DNA of 64,000 nucleotides from Alteromonas portus (GTDB lineage Bacteria > Pseudomonadota > Gammaproteobacteria > Enterobacterales > Alteromonadaceae), in the NCBI RefSeq assembly GCF_005117025.1, contig NZ_SWCO01000002.1:310001-374000 (forward strand). The letters run 5' to 3'. Numbering within the stretch: position 1 is the first letter of the stretch; each line of letters opens with the position of its first letter. Under the pieces are notes generated by a model. That model had not been told where the DNA came from. It was given only the letters and a program-made list of their open reading frames with translations, and did not search any database. A program made the translations under genes and the position numbers. Below, in pieces: positions 28,332 to 37,635 of the stretch.

Positions 28332-30455
28332 ATGACTGAGATGGAAAATAAAGCCGTAGAATATGCAGTACAGAAGGGTGTTGCCACGCTGACTATGCAG
28401 AGTGCGCCAGTTAATGCGCTCTCCCGCGCTATCAGAGTAGGGCTGATAGAAGGCATAAATAACGCACTAAATGACGATAGCGTAAGTGCCATTGTTATTA
28501 CGTCTTCACTCCCTATTTTTTCAGGTGGAGCTGACATCAGCGAATTCTCTGGCGGCGATTTGTCTCCTATGCTGCCTGAGGTGCTAGATAAAATCGAAAA
28601 TGCGTCTAAACCGGTTGTTGCTGTTCTCCCTGGACCTGCATTCGGAGGTGGCTTAGAAGTGGCGTTAGCTTGTCATCATCGCATCACCTTTGCCGACAAT
28701 AAGGTGGGTCTTCCAGAGGTAAATCTAGGCATATTACCGGGCGCAGGCGGTACTCAGCGCCTTCCTCGGTTAGCCGATGTTCAAACATCGTTAGAAATGA
28801 TCGTAACAGGCAAGCCAACGTCGGTGGTTAAACTGCCAGGTGTCTTCGACAAAATTTCTGACAAGCCCGAGCATTTGCTTGAAGATACACAAGCGTATTT
28901 GCAAGCATTAACGCCAGACAAAGCGATAAAGCGCACTAGCGATATAACGCTCACCATGTCCGATGAAACTCAAGCTGTGTTTGACGCTGTAACTGCTCAA
29001 ACTAAAAAAGCGACCCGTGGTTTCTTTGCACCGTTAAAATGTATCGAAGCGGTACGCGGTGCTTACACGCTCGCTTTTGAAGACGGCCTCAAAAACGAGG
29101 GCAAACTCTTTATGGAATGCATGAATACGCCGCAAGCGCGTGCCCAGCAGCATTTCTTTTTTGCTGAACGCGCAGCAGGCCATGTGAGTGATTTCGACAA
29201 AAATACCCCTGAGCGCAGCATTGAGAAAGTTGCCATTATCGGTGCGGGGACAATGGGCGGAGGTATTGCGATGAACTTTGCAAACGCCGGTATCCCCGTC
29301 ACTATGCTTGAGCTAAAAGAAGAAGCGCTAGAGAAAGGCTTGGCGCTTATTCGAAAGAACTACGAAAATTCAGCGAAAAAAGGCAAGTTAACCCAAGAGC
29401 AGGTAGAGAGCCGTATGGCACTGCTTTCGGGAACTACATCGTATGACGATTTAGCTGATGTAGATCTTGTCATAGAAGCGGTTTTCGAAAAGATGGAAGT
29501 AAAGAAAACCGTATTCTCGACGCTAGATAAAGTGTGCAAGCCGGGGGCTATTTTGGCTTCGAACACATCGACGTTGGATATTGACGAAATAGCGACAGCC
29601 ACATCTCGTCCTGAAGATGTGATTGGTCTTCACTTCTTCTCGCCAGCGAATGTGATGAGACTGCTAGAAGTGGTTAAAGCAGAGAATACATCTGCTGAAG
29701 TCATTAAAACCTGTATGAAAATGGCTAAACGCATTAAGAAAGTGGCGGTATTGGTAGGCGTTTGCTTTGGATTTGTGGGTAACCGCATGATTGAGCCTTA
29801 CGGCCGTGAAGCTAACCGCCTACTACTTGAAGGTGCAACGCCCGAGCAAGTTGATCGCGTTCTAACCGAATTTGGCATGCCAATGGGGCCATTTACCATG
29901 GGCGACATGGCTGGATTAGATATTGGCTATTATGTACGCCAATCTCGACAAGAGCACATTGCACACGACCCCGCTTACGGTGCAGTGGCTGACCGTTTAG
30001 TAGAAAAAGGGCGCAACGGTCTTAAAACTGGGCGCGGTGCTTACAACTATGAACCTGGCAGCCGAGTTCCTATCCCAGATCCAGAAGTACTAGAAATTGC
30101 AAAGCAAGAAGCTGAGCGTTTAGGTGTAGTTCAGCGCTCTGACATCAGCGATGAAGAAATTCTGGTTCGTGTCATGTACTCATTGATTAACGAAGGTGCT
30201 GCCATTTTAGAAGAAGGCATTGCAGCAAAATCTAGCGACATCGATGTGATTTACGTTTATGGCTATGGCTTCCCAGTATATCGCGGCGGGCCTATGCAGT
30301 ATGCCGATGAAGTAGGGCTTGGCACTATTTTAGATAAGCTAACTACCTATCGCGATCAATTGGGTGAGTACGGAAAAATGTGGCTTGAACCCAGTGATTT
30401 GTTGGTGGAATTAGCACAGAGCGGTGGCACGTTTAAAAGCTACCAATCGAAATAA
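28332..30455 (+). CDS. Multifunctional enoyl-CoA hydratase/3-hydroxyacyl-CoA dehydrogenase
   Basis: This 707-residue beta-oxidation enzyme hydrates 2-enoyl-CoA and oxidises the 3-hydroxyacyl-CoA. Residues 1-190 are a crotonase domain (SGGADISEF, GPAFGGGLEVALACHHR, GLPEVNLGILPGAGGTQRLP). The Rossmann motif IGAGTMGGGIAMNF comes near 305, followed by the HAD C-terminal domains (GLHFFSPANVMRLLEVV, GFVGNRM). The arrangement is FadJ/peroxisomal-type rather than FadB. AGGA lies seven bases before ATG 28332, better spaced than for ATG 28326. It opens an operon-like run with thiolase and acyl-CoA dehydrogenase. Confidence 0.92.
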   Translation: MTEMENKAVEYAVQKGVATLTMQSAPVNALSRAIRVGLIEGINNALNDDSVSAIVITSSLPIFSGGADISEFSGGDLSPMLPEVLDKIENASKPVVAVLPGPAFGGGLEVALACHHRITFADNKVGLPEVNLGILPGAGGTQRLPRLADVQTSLEMIVTGKPTSVVKLPGVFDKISDKPEHLLEDTQAYLQALTPDKAIKRTSDITLTMSDETQAVFDAVTAQTKKATRGFFAPLKCIEAVRGAYTLAFEDGLKNEGKLFMECMNTPQARAQQHFFFAERAAGHVSDFDKNTPERSIEKVAIIGAGTMGGGIAMNFANAGIPVTMLELKEEALEKGLALIRKNYENSAKKGKLTQEQVESRMALLSGTTSYDDLADVDLVIEAVFEKMEVKKTVFSTLDKVCKPGAILASNTSTLDIDEIATATSRPEDVIGLHFFSPANVMRLLEVVKAENTSAEVIKTCMKMAKRIKKVAVLVGVCFGFVGNRMIEPYGREANRLLLEGATPEQVDRVLTEFGMPMGPFTMGDMAGLDIGYYVRQSRQEHIAHDPAYGAVADRLVEKGRNGLKTGRGAYNYEPGSRVPIPDPEVLEIAKQEAERLGVVQRSDISDEEILVRVMYSLINEGAAILEEGIAAKSSDIDVIYVYGYGFPVYRGGPMQYADEVGLGTILDKLTTYRDQLGEYGKMWLEPSDLLVELAQSGGTFKSYQSK

Positions 30456-30489
30456 TTATAGCTCTGGTTAGTGAGAATGAATTGACGGT

Positions 30490-30595
30490 GAGAGCTTGCG
30501 ATAGCTCTCGTTACCCAAAATCAGAACTCGGTAAAGCTAGGTAGCTTTGAGAATAAGCACAAAGCCCTGTCTAAACTTTGGCTGAACTTTCAGCC
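30490..30595 (+). repeat. Two small hairpins between the multifunctional enzyme and thiolase genes
   Basis: GAGAGCT (30490-30496) pairs with AGCTCTC (30503-30509), and GGCTGA (30580-30585) with TCAGCC (30590-30595). Neither has a T run, so they look like mRNA processing or stability elements. The second lies just before the thiolase ribosome binding site (AAAGGAA). Confidence 0.45.
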
Positions 30596-30615
30596 CAACT
30601 GAAAGGAACATAAAC

Positions 30616-31797
30616 ATGCGTGATGCAGTTATTGTAAGTACAGCACGTACGCCAATCGGGCGCGCTTATAAAGGTGCGCTGAACAACTTACCCGCCCCTT
30701 CATTGGGTGGCCATGCCATTCAAAACGCAGTAGCGCGTGCAGGGATCGACCCTGCCAGTGTTGATGACGTGGTCATGGGCGCTGCACTAACCCAAGGCAG
30801 CGGCGGCATGAATATAGGTCGCCTAGCGGGTCTGGCTGGTGGTTTACCGGTCACCGTAGCGGGTATGACACTCGACCGCCAGTGTAGCTCTGGTATGTAT
30901 GCCATTGCTACCGCGGCAAACTCAATTCGCACTGGCGACACCAATATTATGGTTGCGGGTGGGTTGGATTCTATTTCGTTAGTGCAAAACAAGAACATGA
31001 ATATGTTTCGTGCAGTAGACCCTGCACTGGTTGCTAAGCATAAAGATATTTATATGCCAATGCTTCAAACCGCGGAAGTGGTGGGTAAGCGCTACAACAT
31101 TAGCCGTGACGTGCAAGACGAATACGGTTACCAAAGCCAAATGCGCACAGCAGCGGCTCAAGAAGCGGGTAAGTTTGATGATGAAATTGTACCTATCACA
31201 GCGGTTCAAGCCGTATTCAACAAAGAAACAGGGGAAACGACAGAGCGCGAAGTAACACTCTCAAAAGACGAGGGTAATCGCCCTGAAACAACCTTAGAAG
31301 GGCTTAAAGCACTTAATCCTGTTATCGAAGGCGGTTGTATTACGGCAGGTAACGCAAGTCAGCTTTCTGATGGCGCAAGCGCGACAGTGATTATGGATGA
31401 GCAGTCAGCGGCAAAGGGTAATGCTCAGCCTCTAGGTATTTATCGCGGTATTGCAGTAGCAGGCTGTGAGCCGGATGAAATGGGGATTGGCCCAGTGTTC
31501 GCTATTCCCAAGCTATTAAAGCAGCATGGATTAACCATGGACGATATTGGTCTATGGGAGCTAAACGAGGCGTTTGCAGTACAGGTTCTGTATTGCCGCG
31601 ACAAGTTGGGCATTCCAGACGAACTATTAAATGTAAACGGCGGTGCCATTTCTATTGGTCACCCATACGGCATGAGCGGTGCTCGCATGGTGGGTCACGC
31701 ACTCATCGAAGGTAAACGACGCGGTGCGAAATATGTTGTTTGCACCATGTGTATTGGTGGCGGCATGGGCGCTGCTGGTCTATTTGAAGTTATATAG
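30616..31797 (+). CDS. Acetyl-CoA acyltransferase (thiolase)
   Basis: The 393-residue thiolase cleaves 3-oxoacyl-CoA in the last step of beta-oxidation. The nucleophile is Cys90 in LDRQCSSGM, His349 sits in GHPYGMSGA, and the second Cys379 in [14 protein letters not shown] precedes the ATG. It is placed between the multifunctional enzyme and the acyl-CoA dehydrogenase, which starts nine bases after its stop. Whether it prefers long chains or acetoacetyl-CoA is unclear, but the operon favours degradation. Confidence 0.92.
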   Translation: MRDAVIVSTARTPIGRAYKGALNNLPAPSLGGHAIQNAVARAGIDPASVDDVVMGAALTQGSGGMNIGRLAGLAGGLPVTVAGMTLDRQCSSGMYAIATAANSIRTGDTNIMVAGGLDSISLVQNKNMNMFRAVDPALVAKHKDIYMPMLQTAEVVGKRYNISRDVQDEYGYQSQMRTAAAQEAGKFDDEIVPITAVQAVFNKETGETTEREVTLSKDEGNRPETTLEGLKALNPVIEGGCITAGNASQLSDGASATVIMDEQSAAKGNAQPLGIYRGIAVAGCEPDEMGIGPVFAIPKLLKQHGLTMDDIGLWELNEAFAVQVLYCRDKLGIPDELLNVNGGAISIGHPYGMSGARMVGHALIEGKRRGAKYVVCTMCIGGGMGAAGLFEVI

Positions 31798-31806
31798 GTA
31801 TTGGGT

Positions 31807-33606
31807 ATGGAAGGTTATAAAGCTCCACAACGTGACGCCATGTTTGTAACACATGAGCTATTAGATTATCAAAATCACTATCAAAAACTGGGCTTCGAAG
31901 AAGCATCTGAAGACCTAGTGTCTGCAATTTTTGCTGAAGCGGCCAAATTCTCTGAAAACACGCTTGCGCCTATCAACGCGTCGGGCGATGAAGAAGGGTG
32001 TAAATGGGTAGACGGTGAAGTTACTACGCCAAAAGGGTTTAAAGAAGCTTACCAAACATACGTAGAGGGCGGTTGGCCCAGTATGTCTCACCCAGAAGAG
32101 TTTGGTGGTCAAGCGCTACCGTATTCACTGTCTTCTATTATTGCAGAGTGGTTTTCTGGTGCTAACCATTCCTGGGCGATGTATCCGGGCCTGAGCCAGG
32201 GCTGTATGGAAACCCTTAAGGCGCACGGTACTGAACTTCAGCAAAAAATGTTTCTAGAGAAGCTGGTTAGCGGTGAGTGGACAGGCACTATGTGTCTTAC
32301 CGAAGCGCACTGTGGTTCAGATTTGGGCATGTTGAAATGTCGCGCTGAACCTCAGGAAGACGGAAGCTACAGCTTAACGGGCACCAAGATTTTTATCTCT
32401 GCTGGTGAGCACGATATGTCTGAGAATATTGTACACATAGTATTGGCTCGCCTGCCTGATGCGCCTGAGGGGACTAAGGGTATCTCTTTGTTCGTTGTGC
32501 CTAAGTTCAACGTATCCGAAGACGGTGAAAAACAAGATAGAAATGCGGTAAGTTGCGGCAGTATTGAACATAAAATGGGTATTAAAGCCAGCGCAACTTG
32601 TGTTATCAACTTTGACGGTGCTAAAGGCTTTTTGATTGGCCCACCTAACCGTGGTTTGAACTGCATGTTCACCTTTATGAACACCGCGCGTATAGGCACT
32701 GGTCTTGAGGGCTTAGCTGCATCTGAAGCCGCTTTCCAGGGCGCACTGCGCTACGCGAAAGATCGTATTCAGTTCCGTTCATTGACTGGCCGAAAGAACC
32801 CAGAAGGTCCGGCCGATCCCATTATTGTGCATCCTGATGTACGCCGTATGCTCTTAACGCAAAAAGCGTTTGCAGAGGGCAACCGCGCACTTGCCGCTTA
32901 TTGCATGCAGCTGGTGGACGTTACACTTTACGGCAACGATGCGGCTGAAAAACAGGTTGCAGACGCGAAACTCGCTTTCTTAACACCTATCGTTAAAGCG
33001 TTTTTAACAGAAACGGCCCAAGAAGCAACCAGTTACGGTATGCAGGTATATGGTGGTCACGGCTTCATTAAAGAATGGGGCATGGAGCAGCTAGCTCGCG
33101 ACACGCGCATTTGTACCATGTACGAAGGTACTACAGGTATTCAAGCTGTCGACTTGCTGGGTCGTAAAGTGATGGGTTCTAACGGTGAGCTATTAAACGT
33201 ATTTGTTCAAGAGGTGCGAGACTATTGCAATGCCCTGCGTGACAACGCTCAGTTTAGTGCTTGGACTAACGCGTTAAACTCTCATCTTGACGAATGGCAG
33301 CAGATCACTATGGACATCGGTAAGGCAGCAGCGTCGAACCCAGATGAAATTGGTGCAGCGTCTGTCGATTACTTAATGTATTCAGGTTATGTCACCGTTG
33401 CTTACTTCTGGCTAAAAATGGCAGTGAAAGCACAAGAACAGCTTGATGCAGGTAGCACCGAAACCGAGTTTTATAAGAGTAAAATTTTAACAACGGGCTT
33501 CTACTTTGACCGCTTGTTGACGCGTACTCGCTCGCTCGTTTCTGCTATGCAGTCAGGCGCTGATAACTTGATGTCTATGCCAGAGAGTATGTTTGCCATA
33601 GAGTAA
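31807..33606 (+). CDS. Acyl-CoA dehydrogenase
   Basis: This 599-residue flavoenzyme introduces the 2-trans double bond in acyl-CoA. MCLTEAHCGSDLG binds the flavin and substrate, and the catalytic base is Glu440 in MYEGTTGIQ. A C-terminal extension of about 140 residues beyond the core is characteristic of the long FadE5/AidB-like acyl-CoA dehydrogenases of proteobacteria. ATG 31807 is preferred over an in-frame TTG six bases earlier. It ends the beta-oxidation operon and is followed by a compound terminator. Confidence 0.92.
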   Translation: MEGYKAPQRDAMFVTHELLDYQNHYQKLGFEEASEDLVSAIFAEAAKFSENTLAPINASGDEEGCKWVDGEVTTPKGFKEAYQTYVEGGWPSMSHPEEFGGQALPYSLSSIIAEWFSGANHSWAMYPGLSQGCMETLKAHGTELQQKMFLEKLVSGEWTGTMCLTEAHCGSDLGMLKCRAEPQEDGSYSLTGTKIFISAGEHDMSENIVHIVLARLPDAPEGTKGISLFVVPKFNVSEDGEKQDRNAVSCGSIEHKMGIKASATCVINFDGAKGFLIGPPNRGLNCMFTFMNTARIGTGLEGLAASEAAFQGALRYAKDRIQFRSLTGRKNPEGPADPIIVHPDVRRMLLTQKAFAEGNRALAAYCMQLVDVTLYGNDAAEKQVADAKLAFLTPIVKAFLTETAQEATSYGMQVYGGHGFIKEWGMEQLARDTRICTMYEGTTGIQAVDLLGRKVMGSNGELLNVFVQEVRDYCNALRDNAQFSAWTNALNSHLDEWQQITMDIGKAAASNPDEIGAASVDYLMYSGYVTVAYFWLKMAVKAQEQLDAGSTETEFYKSKILTTGFYFDRLLTRTRSLVSAMQSGADNLMSMPESMFAIE

Positions 33607-33648
33607 CTACATAAAATCAAGACCACGTGCGCTATTAAAATACGTACG

Positions 33649-33726
33649 AAAAGCCGAGAAAATAATGTAGCCGGGAAAATGATTTAATCAGTAATCATTG
33701 GATACCTTATTTTGCTCGGCTTTTTT
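33649..33726 (+). terminator. Compound long-loop terminator after the acyl-CoA dehydrogenase
   Basis: AAAAGCCGAG (33649-33658), extended by AAAATAA, pairs with TTATTTT plus CTCGGC (33715-33720), then six T follow. The loop of about 45 bases contains an inner AATGAT/ATCATT stem. The result is a branched terminator hairpin. Confidence 0.7.
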
Positions 33727-33750
33727 GTTTGTTGAAATAACATAGAGGAA

Positions 33751-34644
33751 GTGAGCACATTGATTGATTCCAAATACGCAATGGTTGACGGGGCCTCCAT
33801 TCATTATTTATCCCGAGAAGAAGAAGGCGCAAAGAACCCTTTAATTATAATGCTTCATGGCTTCCCGGAGAACGCACACACGTGGGAAGCGTTAATGGCG
33901 TTGCTTCCGACATCACTAGACATCATTGCTCCAGACTTGCCCGGTTATCATTTATCGAGCCCACTACTCAATGAAAAAGACTATCAGGTTCCATCGCTTA
34001 TCAGCCGAATGGCCGCGTTTATCAAGAAAGTTAAAAAAGGTCGACAGGTCATTTTGTTGGGGCACGATTGGGGTGGGGCAATAGCGTGGCCATTAGCCGC
34101 TTTTCACCAAACATTGATTAGCAAACTCATCATTGTAAATGCTGCGCATCCGTCTTGTTTTACACGCGCAATTAAAACCTCTCCTTTGCAAAGAGAAAAA
34201 AGCCAGTATATCGCTACGCTTATAGATAGGAACGCAGAACGCATTCTTTCAGATACAGACTTTCAGCTATTGAAAAATATGATCGGAAACCGCCTTTTTG
34301 AGCAAGAATCTAGCTACTCAAGAAAGTTACTCAACGATTGGCGTGAGCCTGAAATCCTTAGCGCGATGCTCAGCTACTATAGGCAAATGCCACAACAAGT
34401 GCCTCAAATGAGTGTATCTAAAAAAGTGTTAGATGACATTCGTATACCCGAGATATTTATTCACCGCCCAACGCTACTATTATGGGGAGAGCAGGATGAT
34501 GCATTTGATTTAAGTGTAATAGATAAAATTGAACACTATGTTCCGCAGATTACAAAGCGGTTCAATTCGAGTGCCTCGCATTGGTTACACAGGGAAAAGC
34601 CTGAGTGGGTGCAAAAAGAAATGATAGATTTTATAGAGACCTAG
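33751..34644 (+). CDS. Alpha/beta hydrolase, epoxide-hydrolase-like
   Basis: The 297-residue hydrolase has HGFPENAHTW, nucleophile Asp in LGHDWGGA, an acidic GEQDDAFD and a His in SASHWLHREKP. HGFP plus HDWGG is the pattern of soluble epoxide hydrolases and fluoroacetate-type dehalogenases. Start choice is uncertain: GTG 33751 sits only two bases from GAGG, while TTG 33760 is better spaced. It follows the beta-oxidation operon terminator and is convergent with the first DUF3718 gene. Confidence 0.8.
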   Translation: MSTLIDSKYAMVDGASIHYLSREEEGAKNPLIIMLHGFPENAHTWEALMALLPTSLDIIAPDLPGYHLSSPLLNEKDYQVPSLISRMAAFIKKVKKGRQVILLGHDWGGAIAWPLAAFHQTLISKLIIVNAAHPSCFTRAIKTSPLQREKSQYIATLIDRNAERILSDTDFQLLKNMIGNRLFEQESSYSRKLLNDWREPEILSAMLSYYRQMPQQVPQMSVSKKVLDDIRIPEIFIHRPTLLLWGEQDDAFDLSVIDKIEHYVPQITKRFNSSASHWLHREKPEWVQKEMIDFIET

Positions 34645-34652
34645 AAAGGGGT

Positions 34653-34722
34653 GAGGCCCCTAAAAGGGGGCCTCCAGTGCGGCGTCCTGCCGCTACCATG
34701 TTGAACTGATGTATCACATGGT
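34653..34722 (-). ncRNA. DUF3718 3' UTR element, copy 1
   Basis: Three consecutive stems lie downstream of the first DUF3718 gene: GAGGCCCC (34653-34660)/GGGGCCTC (34667-34674), GCGGC (34679-34683)/GCCGC (34689-34693), and ACCATGT (34695-34701)/ACATGGT (34716-34722). The same order is present after both other DUF3718 genes. The outer stem probably terminates transcription, though its T run is weak here. Confidence 0.65.
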
Positions 34723-34739
34723 GTGACTAATTTTTTGTA

Positions 34740-35138
34740 TTAAATTCTGCCGTTAAGTTCAGCTGAAATAGGTGAGCTTTGTAAACCTTGCTCAGCAATC
34801 CAAGCTTGTAGTGTTTTGCCGTCAGACTCTGGCTGAGCCAAGTCTTTACTAGGCATTTTCTTTACAAGCAAAGTACCTACTTCGACTGCATTGTTTGTAA
34901 TTGCCGTGCGAATAAGGCTTTGGCCATTGCATGAAATACCAGAGTAGTAGTCGCGAAGTTTTAGTTTGTAGTCCGACTGCACGCTACGCATTTTCTTGCG
35001 AAGTTCACCTTTGTCATCTGCCTGAACAATAGTGCAAATGTTTGCCAGTGCTTCGTTGATGTCATTAGCCTGAGCTGCGTTAGAGAAAGCTAAAGTAGAT
35101 GCCGCAATTACTAGAGAAGTTTTAACGATTTTCAACAT
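34740..35138 (-). CDS. DUF3718 family secreted protein, copy 1
   Basis: The 132-residue protein has a signal peptide (MLKIVKTSLVIAASTLAFSN, cut near AAQA) and a mature domain with two cysteines, Cys35 and Cys70 (YYSGISCNGQSLIR), that may form a disulfide. The domain pattern is that of DUF3718, known mainly from Alteromonadales and of unknown function. It differs from copy 2 at 11 of 132 positions by my count. GAAGGA precedes the ATG. It is divergent from a ToxR/CadC-like regulator, which makes that protein a possible controller. Confidence 0.85.
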   Translation of the reverse strand: MLKIVKTSLVIAASTLAFSNAAQANDINEALANICTIVQADDKGELRKKMRSVQSDYKLKLRDYYSGISCNGQSLIRTAITNNAVEVGTLLVKKMPSKDLAQPESDGKTLQAWIAEQGLQSSPISAELNGRI

Positions 35139-35236
35139 GGTTAAATTCCTTCGTTTGTTGTTTTTAAGATTATGTTTGTTCGTTGGAATGCATTAAACCC
35201 TAATCTAAGTTGTTGAAAAACATATACTGAAATAAC

Positions 35237-35255
35237 GGGGTATAGTTTCCTATAC
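35237..35255 (-). promoter_or_regulatory. Shared upstream motif of DUF3718 gene copy 1
   Basis: GGGGTATAGTTTCCTATAC lies 99 bases upstream of the start codon. The same GGGGTA...TATA pattern occurs 111 and 81 bases before copies 2 and 3. It lies in the divergent region shared with the membrane regulator gene, so it may be an operator or an upstream promoter element. Confidence 0.5.
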
Positions 35256-35391
35256 GTGTAGGGGGAGAGGGACAATGAAAGATAGACTATACGAAAATGC
35301 ATCATAATAACGTGCTATTTGTCATCTTGTTCAGTTGTATTATGTTATCCTAATGTTTCGGGTTTGCCGTTAAGTAAATGGAGAAAACGTC

Positions 35392-37635
35392 ATGGATGCT
35401 TCTGCTTGCTTTAAATTAAATGGGTTCAAATTTAATCGCACAGAAAATACGGTTGAAAAAAGTGGCGTTGTCGTAAAACTCACTAATAAAGTTTCTGAAG
35501 TATTAGCATTGTTATTGAATGCGAATGACGAAGTGGTAACACGAGATATATTGCTACAGGAAGTTTGGCCCAATAGATTTGGAGCCGATGAATCGCTCTC
35601 GAGAGTTATTTCGGATCTGAGAAAAAAGCTAGAGTTACTGGAGCCAGGTCTGAGCTCAGCGATTGAAACTATTCCTAAACGTGGCTACAAATTCAATACA
35701 TCAGTAATAAAAACAGACCCGAACGAAACTGTTAGTGTGAAAAAGCCTACTCCTTCAAATCGGCTTCGCTATATAGGTTTTGTTACAGCTACGCTTGTTA
35801 TCGTGACGGTGCTAGGTGGCTATTTTTCTCGCAATACCCAAAAACTTGATCTAGCGCTCGATGGCGTTGCAGTGCTTACGTTTGACGACCTTTCTAATGA
35901 ATCTAATTTAAAGAGCTTACCTGTTGGTATTACAGAAGAAATTCTTCAAATACTTGCGAGTGAAACTGATATGCGAGTCATTTCTCGCAAATCATCGCAC
36001 TACTTTTCAGAACAAACATTACCTATCACAGAGGTTGCCAGAGAGTTGGGTGTACGCTTTTTAGTGGAAGGGACCATTCAGTACCACGACAGCCGTGTAA
36101 AAATATCAACAAGAATCATTGATGGCAAAAATGGAAAACTAATATCAAATGGGAGTTTTTCATTTGATGGCAGTGATATCTTCAACATACAGCGTGATGT
36201 AGCACGGAGTATAGCGTTGACGACATCATCACTGTCGATAGCCGTTCAACAGAATGATTCTGATAGCAGTATTAATTATAATGACCAATTACAATTTTTA
36301 TCATTGAAAGCCAGCCTTTTAAATTTAGCGCCCGAAAATCTCGAAGCGTTACAAGAAGATGTCCAACAATTGGTGAAAAGAAATCCAGATTTCCAAGATG
36401 CACAATTCCTGCTTTCTAGCATTTTCAGTATACGCGCGAACTGGGTACAGATTGAAGAGGCAGTCGCACTGGAGATGTCATCGGCAATTTTAAAAGGCAA
36501 AGAAGAAGCAAATAAACTAAATGCATTATTCTGGTTCGCAAAAGCAATGATGATTAGCCCCAGGGCTACAACACCAAGAAGTGGAGATGCATCACTAGCA
36601 CTCGAGTATTTCGAAAAAGCATTTAGCCTAGAGCCACACAATACGCTTATTTTAGAGTGGTACTTGGCAATATTGCAGGTGGCGGGAAAAGCGGATTACG
36701 CTAAACAACTTGCTGAGATGAAATTAGAGAGCGACCCATATAATGGCACATTGCTAAATGGGTTGGCTATGTATCACTACACCCATGGGCAGTATGAGTT
36801 ATCTAGAAAGTATGCGTTGCGTTTAAGCGCCGTTGATCAAATAGGACCAGAGGGGCCAGCTCGATTAGCTTACATCCATGTAGTGAAAAATGAAATTGTT
36901 GAAACAGATGCACAAGCGCAGGAGTGCCTTGCGCGCAGTATTCGATTCATGAACTGTTGGGTTCATAAAGCTGAAGTTCATGAGTATACCGGTGAAAAGA
37001 AAGTTCTCAGTCAAATCCACGAGGTAATGAAGAAACTTGCACCACCAGTTACAAAAACATTAACTTTGCATGAGCTAAATCACAGTGAGTCTGAAAATAG
37101 AATCGAACGCATTGAAGCATATTTAAGTAGCGTTAAAGAATATGATTTCAACGTTGGCTTCTTTCCTCAAGTTTATTTGTATGCGGTATCTCAAGTGCCC
37201 AATGGACAGCAAGAACGCTATGTTGATCTTGCTTTGTCGAAAGTATCTAACGGTCAAGCTATCTTATTCAAAAAACTGCTTTATCCAAACGATGTAAGCA
37301 ATGAACTCCCGATTGTCGAAGAGATTACGCGAGCGTTGGAGAATAATAATAGAAGTCGTTACTACGACTATTATCTAGCGCAGCTTTATACGCAAATGGG
37401 TCAATATAGTGATGCACTCGATATATTAGCTACTTTGATTAATGACAGATCTGTTCCGGTGAGCTTCGAGCGATTTTATGGAATTGAAAGTGATCCCTTC
37501 TTCCATAATATGAGGGACATACCAAGGTTTAAGATGCTTCTAGAAAAACATGAAGAAAATAAACTGGTATTAAAGATGGCCATTTCAGAGAACAATAAAA
37601 CGGCCAACGTTATTGAAAAGGCTATGGCACTTTAA
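35392..37635 (+). CDS. ToxR/CadC-like membrane transcription regulator with TPR-like sensor
   Basis: The 747-residue protein has an N-terminal winged-helix DNA-binding domain (about 8-105; DESLSRVISDLRKKL, ETIPKRGYKF), a transmembrane helix near 127-146, a TolB-like domain (VAVLTFDDLS, LPVGITEEILQIL, LVEGTIQYHDSRVKI), and helical TPR-like repeats to the end. Such proteins bind DNA from the membrane in response to periplasmic signals. GGAG lies before ATG 35392. It is divergent from DUF3718 copy 1 and its last four bases overlap the convergent amidohydrolase gene. Confidence 0.88.
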   Translation: MDASACFKLNGFKFNRTENTVEKSGVVVKLTNKVSEVLALLLNANDEVVTRDILLQEVWPNRFGADESLSRVISDLRKKLELLEPGLSSAIETIPKRGYKFNTSVIKTDPNETVSVKKPTPSNRLRYIGFVTATLVIVTVLGGYFSRNTQKLDLALDGVAVLTFDDLSNESNLKSLPVGITEEILQILASETDMRVISRKSSHYFSEQTLPITEVARELGVRFLVEGTIQYHDSRVKISTRIIDGKNGKLISNGSFSFDGSDIFNIQRDVARSIALTTSSLSIAVQQNDSDSSINYNDQLQFLSLKASLLNLAPENLEALQEDVQQLVKRNPDFQDAQFLLSSIFSIRANWVQIEEAVALEMSSAILKGKEEANKLNALFWFAKAMMISPRATTPRSGDASLALEYFEKAFSLEPHNTLILEWYLAILQVAGKADYAKQLAEMKLESDPYNGTLLNGLAMYHYTHGQYELSRKYALRLSAVDQIGPEGPARLAYIHVVKNEIVETDAQAQECLARSIRFMNCWVHKAEVHEYTGEKKVLSQIHEVMKKLAPPVTKTLTLHELNHSESENRIERIEAYLSSVKEYDFNVGFFPQVYLYAVSQVPNGQQERYVDLALSKVSNGQAILFKKLLYPNDVSNELPIVEEITRALENNNRSRYYDYYLAQLYTQMGQYSDALDILATLINDRSVPVSFERFYGIESDPFFHNMRDIPRFKMLLEKHEENKLVLKMAISENNKTANVIEKAMAL

